DNA from: an uncultured Pseudomonadales bacterium | GTDB lineage: Bacteria > Pseudomonadota > Gammaproteobacteria > Pseudomonadales > Cellvibrionaceae | Assembly (NCBI GenBank): GCA_947489425.1 | Contig: CANLDL010000001.1 | Coordinates: 992,001 to 1,056,000, forward strand | Reading direction: 5' to 3' | Length of the DNA: 64,000 bases | Shown: positions 1 to 10,286 of the stretch, in pieces | Position numbering within the stretch: position 1 is the first letter of the stretch | Layout: each line of letters begins with the position of its first letter | The notes under the pieces: generated by a model | Databases searched by the model: none | What the model was told of the DNA's origin: nothing | What the model saw: the letters and a program-made list of their open reading frames with translations, nothing else | Program-made: the position numbers and the translations under genes

Positions 1-339
1 TCAATGGATGACGATGGATTTCCGATTGGTTTATTTATTACTAATCGATGGGTAACTAACCAAACATGGTATAATGCAGAAGATACAGCAGCGCTGCTAG
101 AGCATTTCGAAATCGATCATGCTCATCCTAACCTTGTAGTAAATCAGTGGCTAACGGCTATGCTAAAACTATTTAAGCCACACATTACATCATTACTATT
201 ACACCGCGATGATGTCATTAGCAGGTGGTCAGCTGATAAGCCTGACGAAGATACTTTGGAAGACAGAGCATTAGAAATAACAGGTAGTTTTAACATCACG
301 CCTGAGCAATGGTTAGAGCAATTAGAAGCACTTAATTAA
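1..339 (+). CDS. C-terminal part of an unrecognised protein (runs off the left edge)
   Basis: The reading frame is open from the first base to a TAA at 337-339. The first ATG at position 4 need not be the true start, because no stop precedes it inside the window. The visible 111-112 residues are soluble, acidic and rich in Trp (WVTNQTWYN, QWLTAML, EQWLEQLE), with no signal peptide or membrane segment. I do not recognise a family. It is followed by a bidirectional hairpin terminator, which supports its being the 3' end of a transcribed gene. Confidence 0.6.
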   Translation, partial: SMDDDGFPIGLFITNRWVTNQTWYNAEDTAALLEHFEIDHAHPNLVVNQWLTAMLKLFKPHITSLLLHRDDVISRWSADKPDEDTLEDRALEITGSFNITPEQWLEQLEALN

Positions 340-391
340 CTTACAGTAAATAAGACATAGCTAAGCTCATTTAAAATAAATTACTTAAACA

Positions 392-428
392 AAAAAGCCA
401 AAAAATTATTTTTATTGTTTGGCTTTTT
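392..428. terminator. Bidirectional Rho-independent terminator
   Basis: Perfect 11-bp stem AAAAAGCCAAA (392-402) with TTTGGCTTTTT (418-428) and a 15-nt loop. The arms give a T run on both strands. It lies between two convergent genes and can end both. Confidence 0.8.
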
Positions 429-443
429 GTGTATTTTTTAAAG

Positions 444-1775
444 CTATTTTACTTCTTGATCAAGTCGATCTGAAAAAACACTTACCGCATCTACAACGCC
501 ACTCAAGCGATCCTTTATCTGATTAATAACGTCCCCAGCCTGACCAGCTAACTCAACACCTGATGCTGATTGCGATTGGCAAGTTGTCATACTGGTAATC
601 GCTGAAGATGTCAGCGACTGGATTTTATCAATCATTTCTGAAATTTCTTGAGTAGAAATACTTGTACGGCCAGCTAACTGCCTAACTTCATCAGCAACAA
701 CAGCAAAGCCTCGCCCCTGATCCCCTGCACGGGCAGCCTCAATAGCCGCATTTAATGCCAGTAAATTTGTTTGCTCGGCAATACCCCGAATAGTATTAAC
801 AATATTCGTAATTTGTTCTGACTGATTTGCCAAATCATTAATGGTAGCAGCCGATTCAGCAATAGCCTCTGAGATGTTGTTCATTTCCATTACTGCTTTA
901 TGAATAACTTCTGAACCTTCTTCTGCTGCAGAATCAGTCGACTTTGCTAGCTCGTGCGCTTGAATTGCACTCTGTGTATTAGCCATTTGCACAGAGACTC
1001 TTTCAGTAATATCCGAGGCAAATTTTACCACCTTGTAAACTTCGCCCTGTGAGTTTTTAATCGGGTTATATGTCGCTTCTAGCCAGACAGTATCGCCCGA
1101 TGCATTGACACGCTCAAATCGACCGCTGTAGATTTCTCCTTTGGCAAGCCTCTTCCAAAAATCGCTATACTCTGTTGATTTAACATACTCGTCTTTGCAG
1201 AACATTTTATGATGCCTGCCACGAATATCTTCAACTTTATAACCTGCAACTTTACAAAAATTGTCATTTGCGCAAACTATAATGCCCTCTAGATTAAACT
1301 CGATAACGGCAACCGAATGATTTAAAGCTTTCATTAGATGGTCAGTTTTTTTCAAGTTTGTCATTTTCTCAGTGACATCAGATGCGAATTTAATAATTTT
1401 ACATACTTGACCATTTTCATTAAAAATTGGGTTATAAGAAGCTTCTAGCCATAAAATCTCTCCGTTTTTATGGGTTCGCTTAAATTCACCTGATATAAAT
1501 TGGCCAGCGGCTAATTGTCTCCAAAAATCTTTATATTCTGTACTGCTTGCTAAAGCTTTCTCACAAAAAATACTGTGATGCTTACCTTCTACTTCTTCCA
1601 GCTGATATCCAACAGTGTCTAAGAAGTTCTGATTAGCGGTAATTATTTCACCTGTTACCGTAAATTCAATAACCGCCATAGAGCTTTTTATTGCAGAAAT
1701 AATTGCATTACTTTCCCTAAGCTTTTCTTCAGTCTCTATCTCTTGCGCCACTTTTTTACTAAAAAAATTAAACAT
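444..1775 (-). CDS. Soluble PAS-PAS methyl-accepting chemotaxis protein (BdlA-like)
   Basis: A 443-residue cytoplasmic chemoreceptor. Two tandem PAS domains (about 24-137 and 145-258) are near copies of each other, each ending in a PAC-type segment ([18 protein letters not shown]). The methyl-accepting signalling domain runs from about 265 to the end, and the conserved CheA/CheW-contacting tip is at about 331-371 ([19 protein letters not shown]). There is no transmembrane segment or HAMP domain. Size and PAS-PAS-MCP order match BdlA of Pseudomonas aeruginosa, which links energy or redox cues to biofilm dispersal; the role here is inferred. The PAS domains probably bind heme or flavin, but no ligand residue can be assigned by eye. 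It is a single-gene unit with a terminator downstream. Confidence 0.85.
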   Translation of the reverse strand: MFNFFSKKVAQEIETEEKLRESNAIISAIKSSMAVIEFTVTGEIITANQNFLDTVGYQLEEVEGKHHSIFCEKALASSTEYKDFWRQLAAGQFISGEFKRTHKNGEILWLEASYNPIFNENGQVCKIIKFASDVTEKMTNLKKTDHLMKALNHSVAVIEFNLEGIIVCANDNFCKVAGYKVEDIRGRHHKMFCKDEYVKSTEYSDFWKRLAKGEIYSGRFERVNASGDTVWLEATYNPIKNSQGEVYKVVKFASDITERVSVQMANTQSAIQAHELAKSTDSAAEEGSEVIHKAVMEMNNISEAIAESAATINDLANQSEQITNIVNTIRGIAEQTNLLALNAAIEAARAGDQGRGFAVVADEVRQLAGRTSISTQEISEMIDKIQSLTSSAITSMTTCQSQSASGVELAGQAGDVINQIKDRLSGVVDAVSVFSDRLDQEVK

Positions 1776-2153
1776 TTTTACCCTACCTATAACCTGTATC
1801 TGTTAAGCCACTAGATATATCCCTGTAGCATGCACATTAATATCGTTTTCCTTGCACTAAACAATTTAAATAAAACAAGCAGACAAACCCATAGTAGCTA
1901 TAATTATGGACTCTCCTTTAACTATAGCCGGACTTTTAAAAAGTAACAGAAAATCAGTGATTATTTTTATCTCAGCAAGTATGTAGCGATATGGCTAATA
2001 TAGCGGATAACAAGGCTGTCCCACACACTTAGCAGTTATTGACTCTAGCAACCCTATATTGGTTATTACCCCGCTACTCAAGTTATTGTTTTTAGGAACC
2101 CTGATGCCCCCGGATAGCTTCTGGCTTAAAAGCATCTCTGAGATCAGGTATCT
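1776..2153. other. Non-coding gap, left part
   Basis: AT-rich upstream region of the minus-strand chemoreceptor. A 64-codon minus-strand frame (1995-2189) has no ribosome site or protein-like composition and is taken as chance. No clear promoter was found. The hairpin-rich right part is listed separately. Confidence 0.5.
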
Positions 2154-2377
2154 CTTTTTGTAATGTCTAGATCTTACAAAAAGGGACAAAGCTTACCACA
2201 TTCCGCTCTCGTCCCTTACCTGTACCCATGCAGGTAACACAGAGATCGGGGAGCCTTGTTAGCCCCGTAGAGCGTGGCTAAAATTTACTTATGCTAGGCT
2301 GTACTTCTTGCTAAGGGCTACAGCCATTAGCAACTAAGCGCGCCTTAGCCTTGGGCGGAGGTTACATTAAAAATGTA
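2154..2377. ncRNA. Candidate structured RNA or leader upstream of deaD
   Basis: In about 220 nt without a credible gene there are seven inverted repeats: CTTTTTGTAA/TTACAAAAAG (2154-2163 with 2174-2183), AAGGGAC/GTCCCTT (2181-2187 with 2211-2217), TTACCTG/CAGGTAA (2216-2222 with 2231-2237), CGGGG/CCCCG (2247-2251 with 2263-2267), a bulged 12-bp stem TGCTA-GGCTGTA/TACAGCC-AT-TAGCA (2292-2332), CTAAG/CTTAG (2334-2348) and TACATT/AATGTA (2363-2377). CGCTCT (2204-2209), in the loop of the second stem, can pair with AGAGCG (2269-2274), which would make a pseudoknot. No Rfam family is recognised (not tmRNA, RNase P, SRP or 6S by conserved motifs). Strand and transcription are unknown. Confidence 0.35.
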
Positions 2378-2476
2378 GGAGTATTTTTCAAGTGCCAAAG
2401 CCGAGAAGTCATTCAAGGTTAATCAGAGATTCCTTTAAATAGTCATTGCAATTAACAAACATGCTTGATAGATATC

Positions 2477-2485
2477 TGATATAAT
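2477..2485 (+). promoter_or_regulatory. Extended -10 promoter for deaD
   Basis: TGATATAAT is a consensus extended -10 element (TGn followed by TATAAT). No good -35 lies 17 nt upstream (AAACAT), which fits the extended -10 class. Transcription would start near 2492 and give a leader of about 57 nt before the deaD ATG. Confidence 0.5.
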
Positions 2486-2548
2486 GGTCAATTAGGCTCA
2501 ATTATCATATTTTAGCCAACCTTTTTATTTCTTATTCTCCAGGTATTC

Positions 2549-4252
2549 ATGACTTCATCAAATTCCCCCGCAGCAGTGTTATTTGCAGACTTGGGCTTGC
2601 CCCAGCCTTTATTACAATCCCTATCTGAACTTGGCTATGAAAAGCCATCACCTATTCAGGCAGCCAGTATTCCCATATTAATGGAAGGTAGAGACTTATT
2701 GGGCCAAGCGCAAACAGGTACTGGTAAAACAGCCGCATTTGCACTGCCTATGCTGACCAATTTGGACCCGAAAAAGAAGCACCCACAATTATTAGTATTA
2801 GCACCAACGCGCGAACTTGCTATACAAGTTGCAGAGGCATTCCAGCGCTATTCTCGTAATATGGGCTTTAGCGTCCTACCTATTTATGGTGGGCAGTCAT
2901 ATACCAACCAACTTAAACAGCTAAAACGTGGGGCTCAAATTATTGTTGGTACGCCTGGCCGTGTTATGGATCATATCAACCGAGGTACGCTGGTACTTAA
3001 AGACCTAGAAGCCTTGGTATTAGATGAAGCCGACGAAATGCTACGTATGGGCTTTATTGATGACGTAGAATGGATTTTAAAACATACGCCTGAATCACGA
3101 CAAATTGCGCTGTTTTCGGCAACGATGCCAAAAGAAATCAAAAAGGTTGCCACGACTTACTTAAATAATCCAGAACACGTCAAAATTGAAACTAAGACAA
3201 CGACCGCTAGCACTATTCGTCAGCGTTACTCCTTAGTTAACAACAATCAAAAGCTACACGCATTTGCACGTGTATTAGAAGTAGAAGATTTTGACGCAGT
3301 TATCGTCTTTGTGCGCACAAAGCTTGCCACTGTTGATGTTGCCGAAAAATTATCTGCCCGTGGCTATCGTTGTCAGGCTCTCAATGGCGACATCCCTCAA
3401 AATCAGCGCGAACAAGTTATTGATAAAATGAAGCGCAACAAGCTCGATATTCTAGTCGCCACAGATGTCGCTGCACGCGGGCTCGATATTGAACGTATAA
3501 GCCACGTTGTTAACTTTGATATTCCACTCGATACCGAGTCTTATATTCACCGTATTGGTCGTACTGGTCGTGCCGGTCGCCAGGGTGAAGCCATATTATT
3601 TGTAACACCACGTGAACGCCGCTTACTGAATGCTATTGAACGTGCCACTAATAGCCCAATGGAAACCATGGAAATCCCATCGGCTAATGACATCAATAAA
3701 AAGCGCGCAACTGACTTTAAAGAACTGATTAAAACCACTATTGATAAAAGCGACTTAGAAAAATTTCATCAGTTGGTTTCTGAGTTTATGCAAGAAGGCG
3801 ATCATGCGCCAGAGACCATTGCTGCGGCTCTCGCTTATATTGCACAATCGAATAAACCCTTGTTTGAAGCCGAGACAGAATTTAAGCCGCCCAAACGTGA
3901 ATTTGACCGAAATGATCGCAACGACCGTGGACGTGGACGCTCATCACGAGACGGTAATCGCGACTCTCGTGACAATAATCGTGATCGCGGCAAGCGTAAA
4001 AAAGGGCCTCACAAAGCCGAAGACATGCGCACTTACCGTATTCAGGTAGGCCGTAACGATGGTATCAAGCCTGGTAATATTGTGGGTGCTATCGCTAATG
4101 AGGCTGATCTCGATAGCAAAAATATCGGCCATATTAAGATCAACGATGATCATTCAACCGTTGATCTACCAAAGACTATGCCTAAAGCAATGGTTAAAAA
4201 ATTACAAAAAGCCTATGTTTGCGGTAAGCCAATGGGGTTAAGCGAGTCCTAG
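2549..4252 (+). CDS. deaD: DEAD-box ATP-dependent RNA helicase DeaD/CsdA
   Basis: A 567-residue RNA helicase of the cold-shock and ribosome-assembly type. A Q motif (PSPIQ, 33-37) precedes Walker A AQTGTGKT (54-61), PTREL (86-90), DEAD (159-162), SAT (190-192) and the second RecA lobe ending in HRIGRTGRAGR. The C-terminal third has an Arg/Asp/Asn-rich basic linker with repeated DRN and RGR units (about 450-485), then a DbpA-type RNA-binding fold (YRIQVGRNDG to the end). This order is diagnostic of DeaD rather than RhlB, RhlE or SrmB. It unwinds short RNA duplexes in large-subunit assembly and mRNA decay. An extended -10 promoter lies just upstream. The preceding structured region may belong to its regulation, since deaD leaders are long in enterics. 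Confidence 0.95.
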   Translation: MTSSNSPAAVLFADLGLPQPLLQSLSELGYEKPSPIQAASIPILMEGRDLLGQAQTGTGKTAAFALPMLTNLDPKKKHPQLLVLAPTRELAIQVAEAFQRYSRNMGFSVLPIYGGQSYTNQLKQLKRGAQIIVGTPGRVMDHINRGTLVLKDLEALVLDEADEMLRMGFIDDVEWILKHTPESRQIALFSATMPKEIKKVATTYLNNPEHVKIETKTTTASTIRQRYSLVNNNQKLHAFARVLEVEDFDAVIVFVRTKLATVDVAEKLSARGYRCQALNGDIPQNQREQVIDKMKRNKLDILVATDVAARGLDIERISHVVNFDIPLDTESYIHRIGRTGRAGRQGEAILFVTPRERRLLNAIERATNSPMETMEIPSANDINKKRATDFKELIKTTIDKSDLEKFHQLVSEFMQEGDHAPETIAAALAYIAQSNKPLFEAETEFKPPKREFDRNDRNDRGRGRSSRDGNRDSRDNNRDRGKRKKGPHKAEDMRTYRIQVGRNDGIKPGNIVGAIANEADLDSKNIGHIKINDDHSTVDLPKTMPKAMVKKLQKAYVCGKPMGLSES

Positions 4253-4304
4253 TAAGGCAATTAATGCTAGTATTCGGAGCTAATAAAATAAGGTCTTTGC
4301 AAAA

Positions 4305-5036
4305 ATGAATGTAGTACTACTTTTTTGTGAAGACTTTATAACACCTTTTAACCAAAATTCTGATAATACCGGCCAAGTAGCGCTTGCCGGCCGCCGCTTG
4401 CAGCACATACAAAGCGTTCATAAAGCAAAGATTGGCGAGACCTTAAATGTTGGCCTAGTTAACGGCAAAATTGGACAAGGTGTCATTGTATCTTTAGGCG
4501 ATGATCGCTGTATTCTCGATGTTACACTCACAAGCCCCGCACCCGCACCCCTACCTCTTACCTTATTAATTGCACTACCTCGCCCCAAAATGCTCAAACG
4601 CATCTTACAAACCTGTGCAACTATGGGGGTAAAAAAGATCATACTCATTAATAGCTACCGTGTAGAAAAAAGCTTTTGGCAAAGCCCATTACTAGACTCC
4701 CAAGCAATTAACGAGCAATTAATACTAGGGCTTGAGCAAGCTAAAGATACAATATTGCCCGAAGTCACTTTAGCAAAGCGCTTCAAGCCTTTTGTCGAAG
4801 ACAAACTCGCTAGTATTGCCAAAGATGCAAGAAAGCTAATTGCCCATCCCAATGAGCAGTTCCAAACACCTGTAAAATCCAATAAGCCAACACTGTTAGC
4901 CGTAGGTCCAGAGGGTGGATTTATTCAATACGAAGTGGATAAACTGCTAGATATGGGTTTTACCGGTATTGACCTAGGACCAAGAATTTTACGTGTTGAG
5001 ACAGCAATACCGGTGTTACTTGCACATTTGTTTTAA
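4305..5036 (+). CDS. rsmE: 16S rRNA m3U1498 methyltransferase RsmE
   Basis: A 243-residue SPOUT-class methyltransferase that uses S-adenosylmethionine to methylate N3 of U1498 in 16S rRNA. The N-terminal part (about 1-75) is the PUA-like RNA-binding fold with RRLQHIQSVHKAK. The C-terminal trefoil knot shows the RsmE signatures LLAVGPEGGF and DLGPRILRVETA. Length matches the family. It lies 52 bp after deaD on the same strand, so both may be co-transcribed. A run of Ala-Pro pairs (SPAPAPLPL) joins the two domains. Confidence 0.95.
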   Translation: MNVVLLFCEDFITPFNQNSDNTGQVALAGRRLQHIQSVHKAKIGETLNVGLVNGKIGQGVIVSLGDDRCILDVTLTSPAPAPLPLTLLIALPRPKMLKRILQTCATMGVKKIILINSYRVEKSFWQSPLLDSQAINEQLILGLEQAKDTILPEVTLAKRFKPFVEDKLASIAKDARKLIAHPNEQFQTPVKSNKPTLLAVGPEGGFIQYEVDKLLDMGFTGIDLGPRILRVETAIPVLLAHLF

Positions 5037-5318
5037 TTAGCCATAAAAGTGAATCATCCCCCCAATATTGCCCTTACCTTCTGCTCCACAGATCCAGCGA
5101 ATAGACACAGTTTTCGAGTCAAGCAATCACTTGACGAGAAGCTTGACAAGAAGCCAATCCCAACTAGTCTAAAAGATAGACATATTTGTAAATATTTTGC
5201 GCTATTTTTAGCTTAGTGGATTTTGTTTAGTAAAACAGAAACTTTAAAGCGATGGACGAGGCTCACAGATATTTACCAATATTTTTATTTCCATCTACTG
5301 TAGCCCCTGAGAAAACCT

Positions 5319-7211
5319 ATGAGTATCAAAAATAAGATCATCCTCTATTTAGCACTGTCAATATCCGCTATTGTCATCTTATTGAACGCCATCAATTATT
5401 ATGACTACCAAGAGTCATCAATTAAACATGCCACTATTCAACTAGAAGAAGAAGTTGGCTTAGGCTCCAAAGCGATAGAGCAGAAGATGGAGGTCTATTT
5501 TCGTGGTTTAGAGCTCGCAGCAACATCGTATAACCCGGTTCGAGTTGACAATGCACAATCACCAAAAGATATTGTAGAAGATATTAATGTACTCAAAAAT
5601 CTGCAAATTCAATCTAGTGCATTAGAGTCTTACTCTGGCCACAGCGATGGTACAACCTATTCCGGTTTACGCAATGGAGCCATCCCTAAATTTAACGCCA
5701 AAGACTTAAAACGCGAATGGTTTTTACGTATTTTTGGGGGTGAAAAACGTCTGATAACCAAACCTTACACCTCGTCTAATGGTGACTTAGTCATGGCTTT
5801 AGCTGTACCGGTGACAAAGGGTAACGAAGTTATTGCCACCATGAATATTAACCTCGCCTTAACTGAAATTAAAAAGTTTACTGATCAGCTAATCACAAGC
5901 GGTAACTTTGATTTAATTCGCCCCGACGGGTATATCATTTCATCCGAGGCTGAATGGATTGGTAAGAATCAATACGAGCGCTATCCCGAATTAAAAGCGT
6001 TCGAAAACGAAGTATCAGGGTTTAAAACTATTACGCTTAATGGAGAAAAACACGAAGTGGCTTTCAATACCGTACCTGGCCTTGGTTGGAAGGTATTTCG
6101 CTACGAGCCCTCTAAGCTGATTTATGCTGACTCTAACGCCAACTTAATAGAAGTCATTGTGATTGCTACCGTATCCTTTACCATTTTATTATTGTTTATT
6201 GGCTTTATTATTAATCGCTCACTTCAGCCACTTGTACACCTCAAAGAGACCATGAGAGATCTTGCCGGCGGCGAAGGTGATTTAACCCAACGACTTCCCG
6301 TTGAAGGCAATAACGAAATTAGTGAAATCTCTCACGAAGTGAATCAATTCATCGGCAATATTCACACCATGGTTGTCGATATCAGAGACTCTTCAAAAAC
6401 CATTAGCCATTCTGTGAATGAACTGGGTGAGTTTAATCAAAAGAATGATGAGCGACTTTCTCAACATGGTACAGAAACAAATAAGGTAGTTACTGCAATT
6501 GAAGGGATGCGTGTTACAGCCACTAACGTTGCCGAGAACGCAGTGAATGCAGCAAAACTTACCGATCAAACGACCAATAATGCCACTGAATCAAAAAATG
6601 CAATATCACGCTCTAATGTAACTATTGAGCAATTAATTGATGACGTTAAACAAGTCTCGTCACAGATTACTGATATTAATGGTGAGATCAACAACATTAC
6701 CGATGTACTCAACATGATTGGCTCTATCGCAGAGCAAACAAATTTACTCGCCCTAAACGCTGCCATCGAAGCCGCACGCGCTGGCGAACAAGGTAGAGGC
6801 TTTGCCGTTGTTGCCGACGAAGTCCGCGCATTGGCCGCACGCACGCAATCTTGCACTAGTGAGATTGAAAAAACACTAACCCGCCTACAAGCTTCATCTA
6901 ACGAGGCGATTACTGCTGCTGAATCATCTCAGGTGACCTGCGAAAAAACCTCAGAAAGTGTTGTCACTATTAACCAAGAACTCGATACGATTATTTCGTC
7001 GGTTGAAGAGATGAACAGTGTTAATAACATCATTGCTACCTCGGCTGAGGAGCAAAGTGGTGTGACTGATGTGATTGCTGGCAATATTAATGAGATCCAT
7101 GAGATTGTTGCCGAACTTATGAATAATAGTAAATCGACAATAGATTCCACTAATAATTTAACAAACAGTAACCAGCGTTTAGAAAATATTGTTAAGCAAT
7201 TTAAACTATAA
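5319..7211 (+). CDS. Membrane methyl-accepting chemotaxis protein with dCache sensor
   Basis: A 630-residue transducer. TM1 is at about 6-26. A periplasmic region of about 250 residues has the dCache pattern (a long helix, then paired PAS-like folds; [13 protein letters not shown] in the distal lobe). TM2 is at about 275-300. A HAMP domain follows ([27 protein letters not shown]), then the signalling hairpin with the tip [20 protein letters not shown]. The C-terminus is VKQFKL, with no CheR-tethering pentapeptide. dCache receptors of this sort commonly bind amino acids or related small molecules; the ligand here is unknown. It is monocistronic, with an upstream inverted repeat GTCAAG/CTTGAC at 5118-5135 and a strong terminator after it. 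Confidence 0.9.
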   Translation: MSIKNKIILYLALSISAIVILLNAINYYDYQESSIKHATIQLEEEVGLGSKAIEQKMEVYFRGLELAATSYNPVRVDNAQSPKDIVEDINVLKNLQIQSSALESYSGHSDGTTYSGLRNGAIPKFNAKDLKREWFLRIFGGEKRLITKPYTSSNGDLVMALAVPVTKGNEVIATMNINLALTEIKKFTDQLITSGNFDLIRPDGYIISSEAEWIGKNQYERYPELKAFENEVSGFKTITLNGEKHEVAFNTVPGLGWKVFRYEPSKLIYADSNANLIEVIVIATVSFTILLLFIGFIINRSLQPLVHLKETMRDLAGGEGDLTQRLPVEGNNEISEISHEVNQFIGNIHTMVVDIRDSSKTISHSVNELGEFNQKNDERLSQHGTETNKVVTAIEGMRVTATNVAENAVNAAKLTDQTTNNATESKNAISRSNVTIEQLIDDVKQVSSQITDINGEINNITDVLNMIGSIAEQTNLLALNAAIEAARAGEQGRGFAVVADEVRALAARTQSCTSEIEKTLTRLQASSNEAITAAESSQVTCEKTSESVVTINQELDTIISSVEEMNSVNNIIATSAEEQSGVTDVIAGNINEIHEIVAELMNNSKSTIDSTNNLTNSNQRLENIVKQFKL

Positions 7212-7233
7212 CATCTTTAACTTTTAAAACACC

Positions 7234-7280
7234 AAGCGGTATTTATAATTTTACTCAAGTTCAAGTTATAAGTACCGCTT
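7234..7280. terminator. Bidirectional terminator between the chemoreceptor gene and ttcA
   Basis: A 15-bp stem AAGCGGTATTTATAA (7234-7248) pairs with TTATAAGTACCGCTT (7266-7280) with a single G-U pair. A short T run follows on the plus strand. It sits between two convergent genes. Confidence 0.75.
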
Positions 7281-7300
7281 ACTTTTTACATAAACCTGCT

Positions 7301-8281
7301 TTATATATTTACAGTACTAATTTTATCTTGCTCCACCCACGCTATATCACTACCCTTACTGGTCACATCTGCTTGGTCGCCAACCCCATAAAATAAATCG
7401 TCCATATTACCACGCGTAACACGCTTACTTTGCTCTTGTGTGTCTTCGTTATGCTCGCTATTAGTATCCCGATCAATCGACAAGTTAATAAAATCGAACA
7501 GATCAGCATCGGCAAGATGAGAAGGGGAAACTCGCGTTAGTGCACCAAAAATAGTTTCGGTTCTGCCCGGAAATTTTTTGTCCCACTCATTAAGCATGGC
7601 TTTTATTGTTTGTCGTTGTAGATTCTCTTGCGAGCCACATAAATTACAAGGAATAATTGGAAACTGCTTAGCCTCGGCATATTTTTCGATATCACTTTCA
7701 CGGCAATAAGCCATAGGGCGAATAATAATATTACGTTGATCATCTGCTAGTAATTTAGGTGGCATCGCTTTAAGCCTACCCCCATAAAATAAATTAAGAA
7801 AAAGCGTCTCGACGATATCATCTTTATGGTGCCCAAGCGCTACCTTGGTAGCACCTATTTCTTCGGCAAAACCATATAAAGTGCCGCGTCTAAGGCGAGA
7901 ACATAAACCACACGTTGTTTTACCTTCAGGAATAACAGACTTAACAACACTGTAAGTATCTTTCTCAACAATATAGTAAGGCACGCCAACTTCATCTAAA
8001 TACTCTGGCAAAATATGTTCAGGAAAGCCCGGCTGTTTTTGATCCATATTAACGGCGACCAGCTCAAAATTTACAGGGGCGATTTTTTGTAAAGCCATCA
8101 ACAGGCTTAGCATCGCATAGGAGTCCTTCCCACCCGACAGACAAACCATGATCTTATCGCCTTCCTCTATCATATTAAAATCAGCAATGGCTTGCCCTAC
8201 ATGGCGGCGTAGCCGCTTATTGAGCTTATTAAATTCAAGCCGCTGTTTGCGATCATCAATCTCTGGCATGGTCTTATTCAC
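7301..8281 (-). CDS. ttcA: tRNA 2-thiocytidine(32) synthetase TtcA
   Basis: PP-loop ATPase that adenylates C32 of certain tRNAs and, with a [4Fe-4S] cluster, installs sulfur. The PP-loop SGGKDS is at 49-54. Cluster or catalytic cysteines are in CGLC (124, 127) and PCNLC (212, 215), the full TtcA set. The last 40 residues (after about 285) are an acidic, poorly conserved tail longer than in E. coli. The frame begins with GTG at 8281; an ATG four codons later (8269) is an equally good start, as neither has a clear ribosome site. Confidence 0.95.
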   Translation of the reverse strand: MNKTMPEIDDRKQRLEFNKLNKRLRRHVGQAIADFNMIEEGDKIMVCLSGGKDSYAMLSLLMALQKIAPVNFELVAVNMDQKQPGFPEHILPEYLDEVGVPYYIVEKDTYSVVKSVIPEGKTTCGLCSRLRRGTLYGFAEEIGATKVALGHHKDDIVETLFLNLFYGGRLKAMPPKLLADDQRNIIIRPMAYCRESDIEKYAEAKQFPIIPCNLCGSQENLQRQTIKAMLNEWDKKFPGRTETIFGALTRVSPSHLADADLFDFINLSIDRDTNSEHNEDTQEQSKRVTRGNMDDLFYGVGDQADVTSKGSDIAWVEQDKISTVNI

Positions 8282-8693
8282 AATTGTCTTAATTCAGTCT
8301 GTATTTGAGTTTTATACACAAGGGGCCTACTGGCTAGAGCGCCATTGTATCGAAATTTATCACTAATAGGTCAAACATTATGCCTACAACATATATCTAG
8401 CAAGGCATAGAGTTGCCACCCCTTAGGCGCACTACAGCCTACTTATTGCCGACTAGGCCATTATTTGCAGGAATAATTCGTCCGCATTAAGTCCTTAACA
8501 CGGGCAAATATTCGTCTTACTCGCGGCCAGCCCTCTTGTTGTGGCTAATCTATTTTCGAGTCAAAACTGGCATAGCCTTTGCTCTTACCTTTGTATTGAT
8601 AATTTATAACTCGCTATCAATTGGCCGCAAGGCATAGATAGCAAATAGATTACCTACATTTTTATCCAAGTTACTCATAGAGCTTTTGTAGTT
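8282..8693. other. Non-coding gap between divergent ttcA and PilZ genes
   Basis: About 410 bp holding the promoters of two divergent genes. I see no convincing -35/-10 pair. Minor features are an inverted repeat ATTGATA/TATCAAT near 8600-8625 and a 12-nt direct repeat GCAAGGCATAGA (near 8400 and 8630). No gene or RNA is recognised. Confidence 0.5.
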
Positions 8694-9461
8694 ATGAAAA
8701 TTTTTGACCGCGTATTTGGCCGCTTATCAAAATCGACACCAGAGCCAGAAACAGAACAACTCAATTCGCACACAAGCCTTTTTTCTCAGGTAAACCGCTA
8801 TGCCTCGCTGATTGGCTTACAAGACCAACGACAGCTGATCGAGATTATCTCATCAGATTTTAATGACAGTTTCCAAAGTATGATTGTAGGCGTTGACCTT
8901 TATCAACAACAGTTAATCATTGACGAGCTATCGCCAAAAATCCAAAACCCGGAGGCGCTAATTGGACGAAAACTAACAATACGCCATCAAAAAGACCGAC
9001 AGATGATTAATATCAGCGTCGATGTTATAGCATGGTCAGAGGATACCCATTGCCTGCATTTATCATTACCTGAAGACACTAGCTATGGGCCACGCCGACG
9101 CGATTACCGCATGGAGTTACTAAGCAATGCCCCTGTCAATGCTGTTATAACCCCAGTCTATGGTTCACCTTGGCACTCGACCCTAACCAATATTAGCCTC
9201 GGCGGCATGCGTATTATTGTGTCTGGCGATTTGCGCCCAGAACTAGAAAAACATAAACCACTTAAAAAATGCAGCCTTGTCTTGCCCTCTAATCATTTCC
9301 CGGCAGACCCTCCCATAAACTGTAGTGGCCGAGTCAAATCCTTCCGCTTTATTGGTAGGCCTTACCGGCGAACCGAGATAAGCATCGAATTTGACACTAT
9401 CAGCGAGTCCGATCAATTAGCACTGCAACAATTTATTGAGCAAACCTCCATTGCTGCATAA
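8694..9461 (+). CDS. YcgR-like PilZ domain c-di-GMP receptor
   Basis: 255 residues. The N-terminal part (about 35-125) resembles the YcgR-N/PilZN fold that precedes PilZ in flagellar brake proteins. The C-terminal PilZ domain carries both c-di-GMP-binding motifs: the arginine cluster RRRDYR (134-139) and NISLGG (166-171, NxSxGG). No membrane segment is present, so it is cytosolic. It probably adjusts motility or another surface process in response to c-di-GMP; the target cannot be told from sequence. The window contains several other genes that would make, break or sense c-di-GMP or carry chemotaxis signals. Confidence 0.85.
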   Translation: MKIFDRVFGRLSKSTPEPETEQLNSHTSLFSQVNRYASLIGLQDQRQLIEIISSDFNDSFQSMIVGVDLYQQQLIIDELSPKIQNPEALIGRKLTIRHQKDRQMINISVDVIAWSEDTHCLHLSLPEDTSYGPRRRDYRMELLSNAPVNAVITPVYGSPWHSTLTNISLGGMRIIVSGDLRPELEKHKPLKKCSLVLPSNHFPADPPINCSGRVKSFRFIGRPYRRTEISIEFDTISESDQLALQQFIEQTSIAA

Positions 9462-9558
9462 ACTGCAAGAGACTAATAGCCGCGTGGGCTAACTTGTATC
9501 GACTAAAGACATGTATATAATCGGCTAACCCCCTACCACAAGGACTCGTCGACTATTT

Positions 9559-10245
9559 ATGTATACCTTACACATCGCTAATAAGAACTACTCATCTTGG
9601 TCACTCAGACCATGGGTATTAATGCACGCTTTGGATATAGATTTTAAAGAGCAATTGACACCCTTTAAAGGCCAAATCAACTACGGCGACTTCAAAAAAT
9701 TTAGCCCAACAGGACAAGTCCCCTGCCTTATAGATGGCGAGCAAATTGTTTGGGAATCCTTAGCGATTACCGAGTACCTTTATGAAAAACACCCATCGGT
9801 ATGGCCAAGCACAAGAGAAGCACGCACATGGGCACGCTGCGCAGCCGCTGAGATGCACGCAGGCTTTAGCGCTTTACGTAATCAATGCCCAATGAACTGT
9901 GGTGTACGTGTGCGCATACACCAGATAGACACTGCCTTACAAAAGGATGTAACACGTATTAACGAATTATGGGAAGAAGGTTTGGCGCGTTTCGGTGGAC
10001 CATTTTTAGCAGGCAGCAGTTTTAGTGCCGTCGATGCTTTTTTTGTACCCGTTGTCTTTAGGCTACAAACCTATGGCCTACCCTTAAACTCACAAGCACA
10101 ACAATACCTAGAAAACATATTAGCCCTACCTGCCATTAAACAATGGGAACAAGAGGCGATTGCCGAACCATGGCGCGAGCCAAGCCATGAAAAAGAAACC
10201 CTAGCCGTAGGCGTAATTACAACAGATTTACGAGAGAAAGATTAG
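9559..10245 (+). CDS. Glutathione S-transferase family protein
   Basis: A 228-residue cytosolic GST. The N-terminal thioredoxin fold starts NKNYSSWSLRPW, with the likely glutathione-activating Ser in that SSWS segment. GQVPCL carries the cis-Pro loop, and ESLAITEYL is the gamma-glutamyl-binding ES pair. The C-terminal all-helical domain follows. The pattern resembles YfcF/zeta-like bacterial GSTs; the substrate is unknown. It lies 97 bp after the PilZ gene on the same strand, perhaps with its own promoter. Confidence 0.85.
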   Translation: MYTLHIANKNYSSWSLRPWVLMHALDIDFKEQLTPFKGQINYGDFKKFSPTGQVPCLIDGEQIVWESLAITEYLYEKHPSVWPSTREARTWARCAAAEMHAGFSALRNQCPMNCGVRVRIHQIDTALQKDVTRINELWEEGLARFGGPFLAGSSFSAVDAFFVPVVFRLQTYGLPLNSQAQQYLENILALPAIKQWEQEAIAEPWREPSHEKETLAVGVITTDLREKD

Positions 10246-10286
10246 CATTAAAGCTGCTTCAATATTGGATTAGATGGTAAACAGGC

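Noticed and set aside
1995-2189. 64-codon minus-strand frame in the gap before deaD
   Set aside because: No ribosome site or recognisable protein; it overlaps the hairpin cluster, which explains the sequence better.
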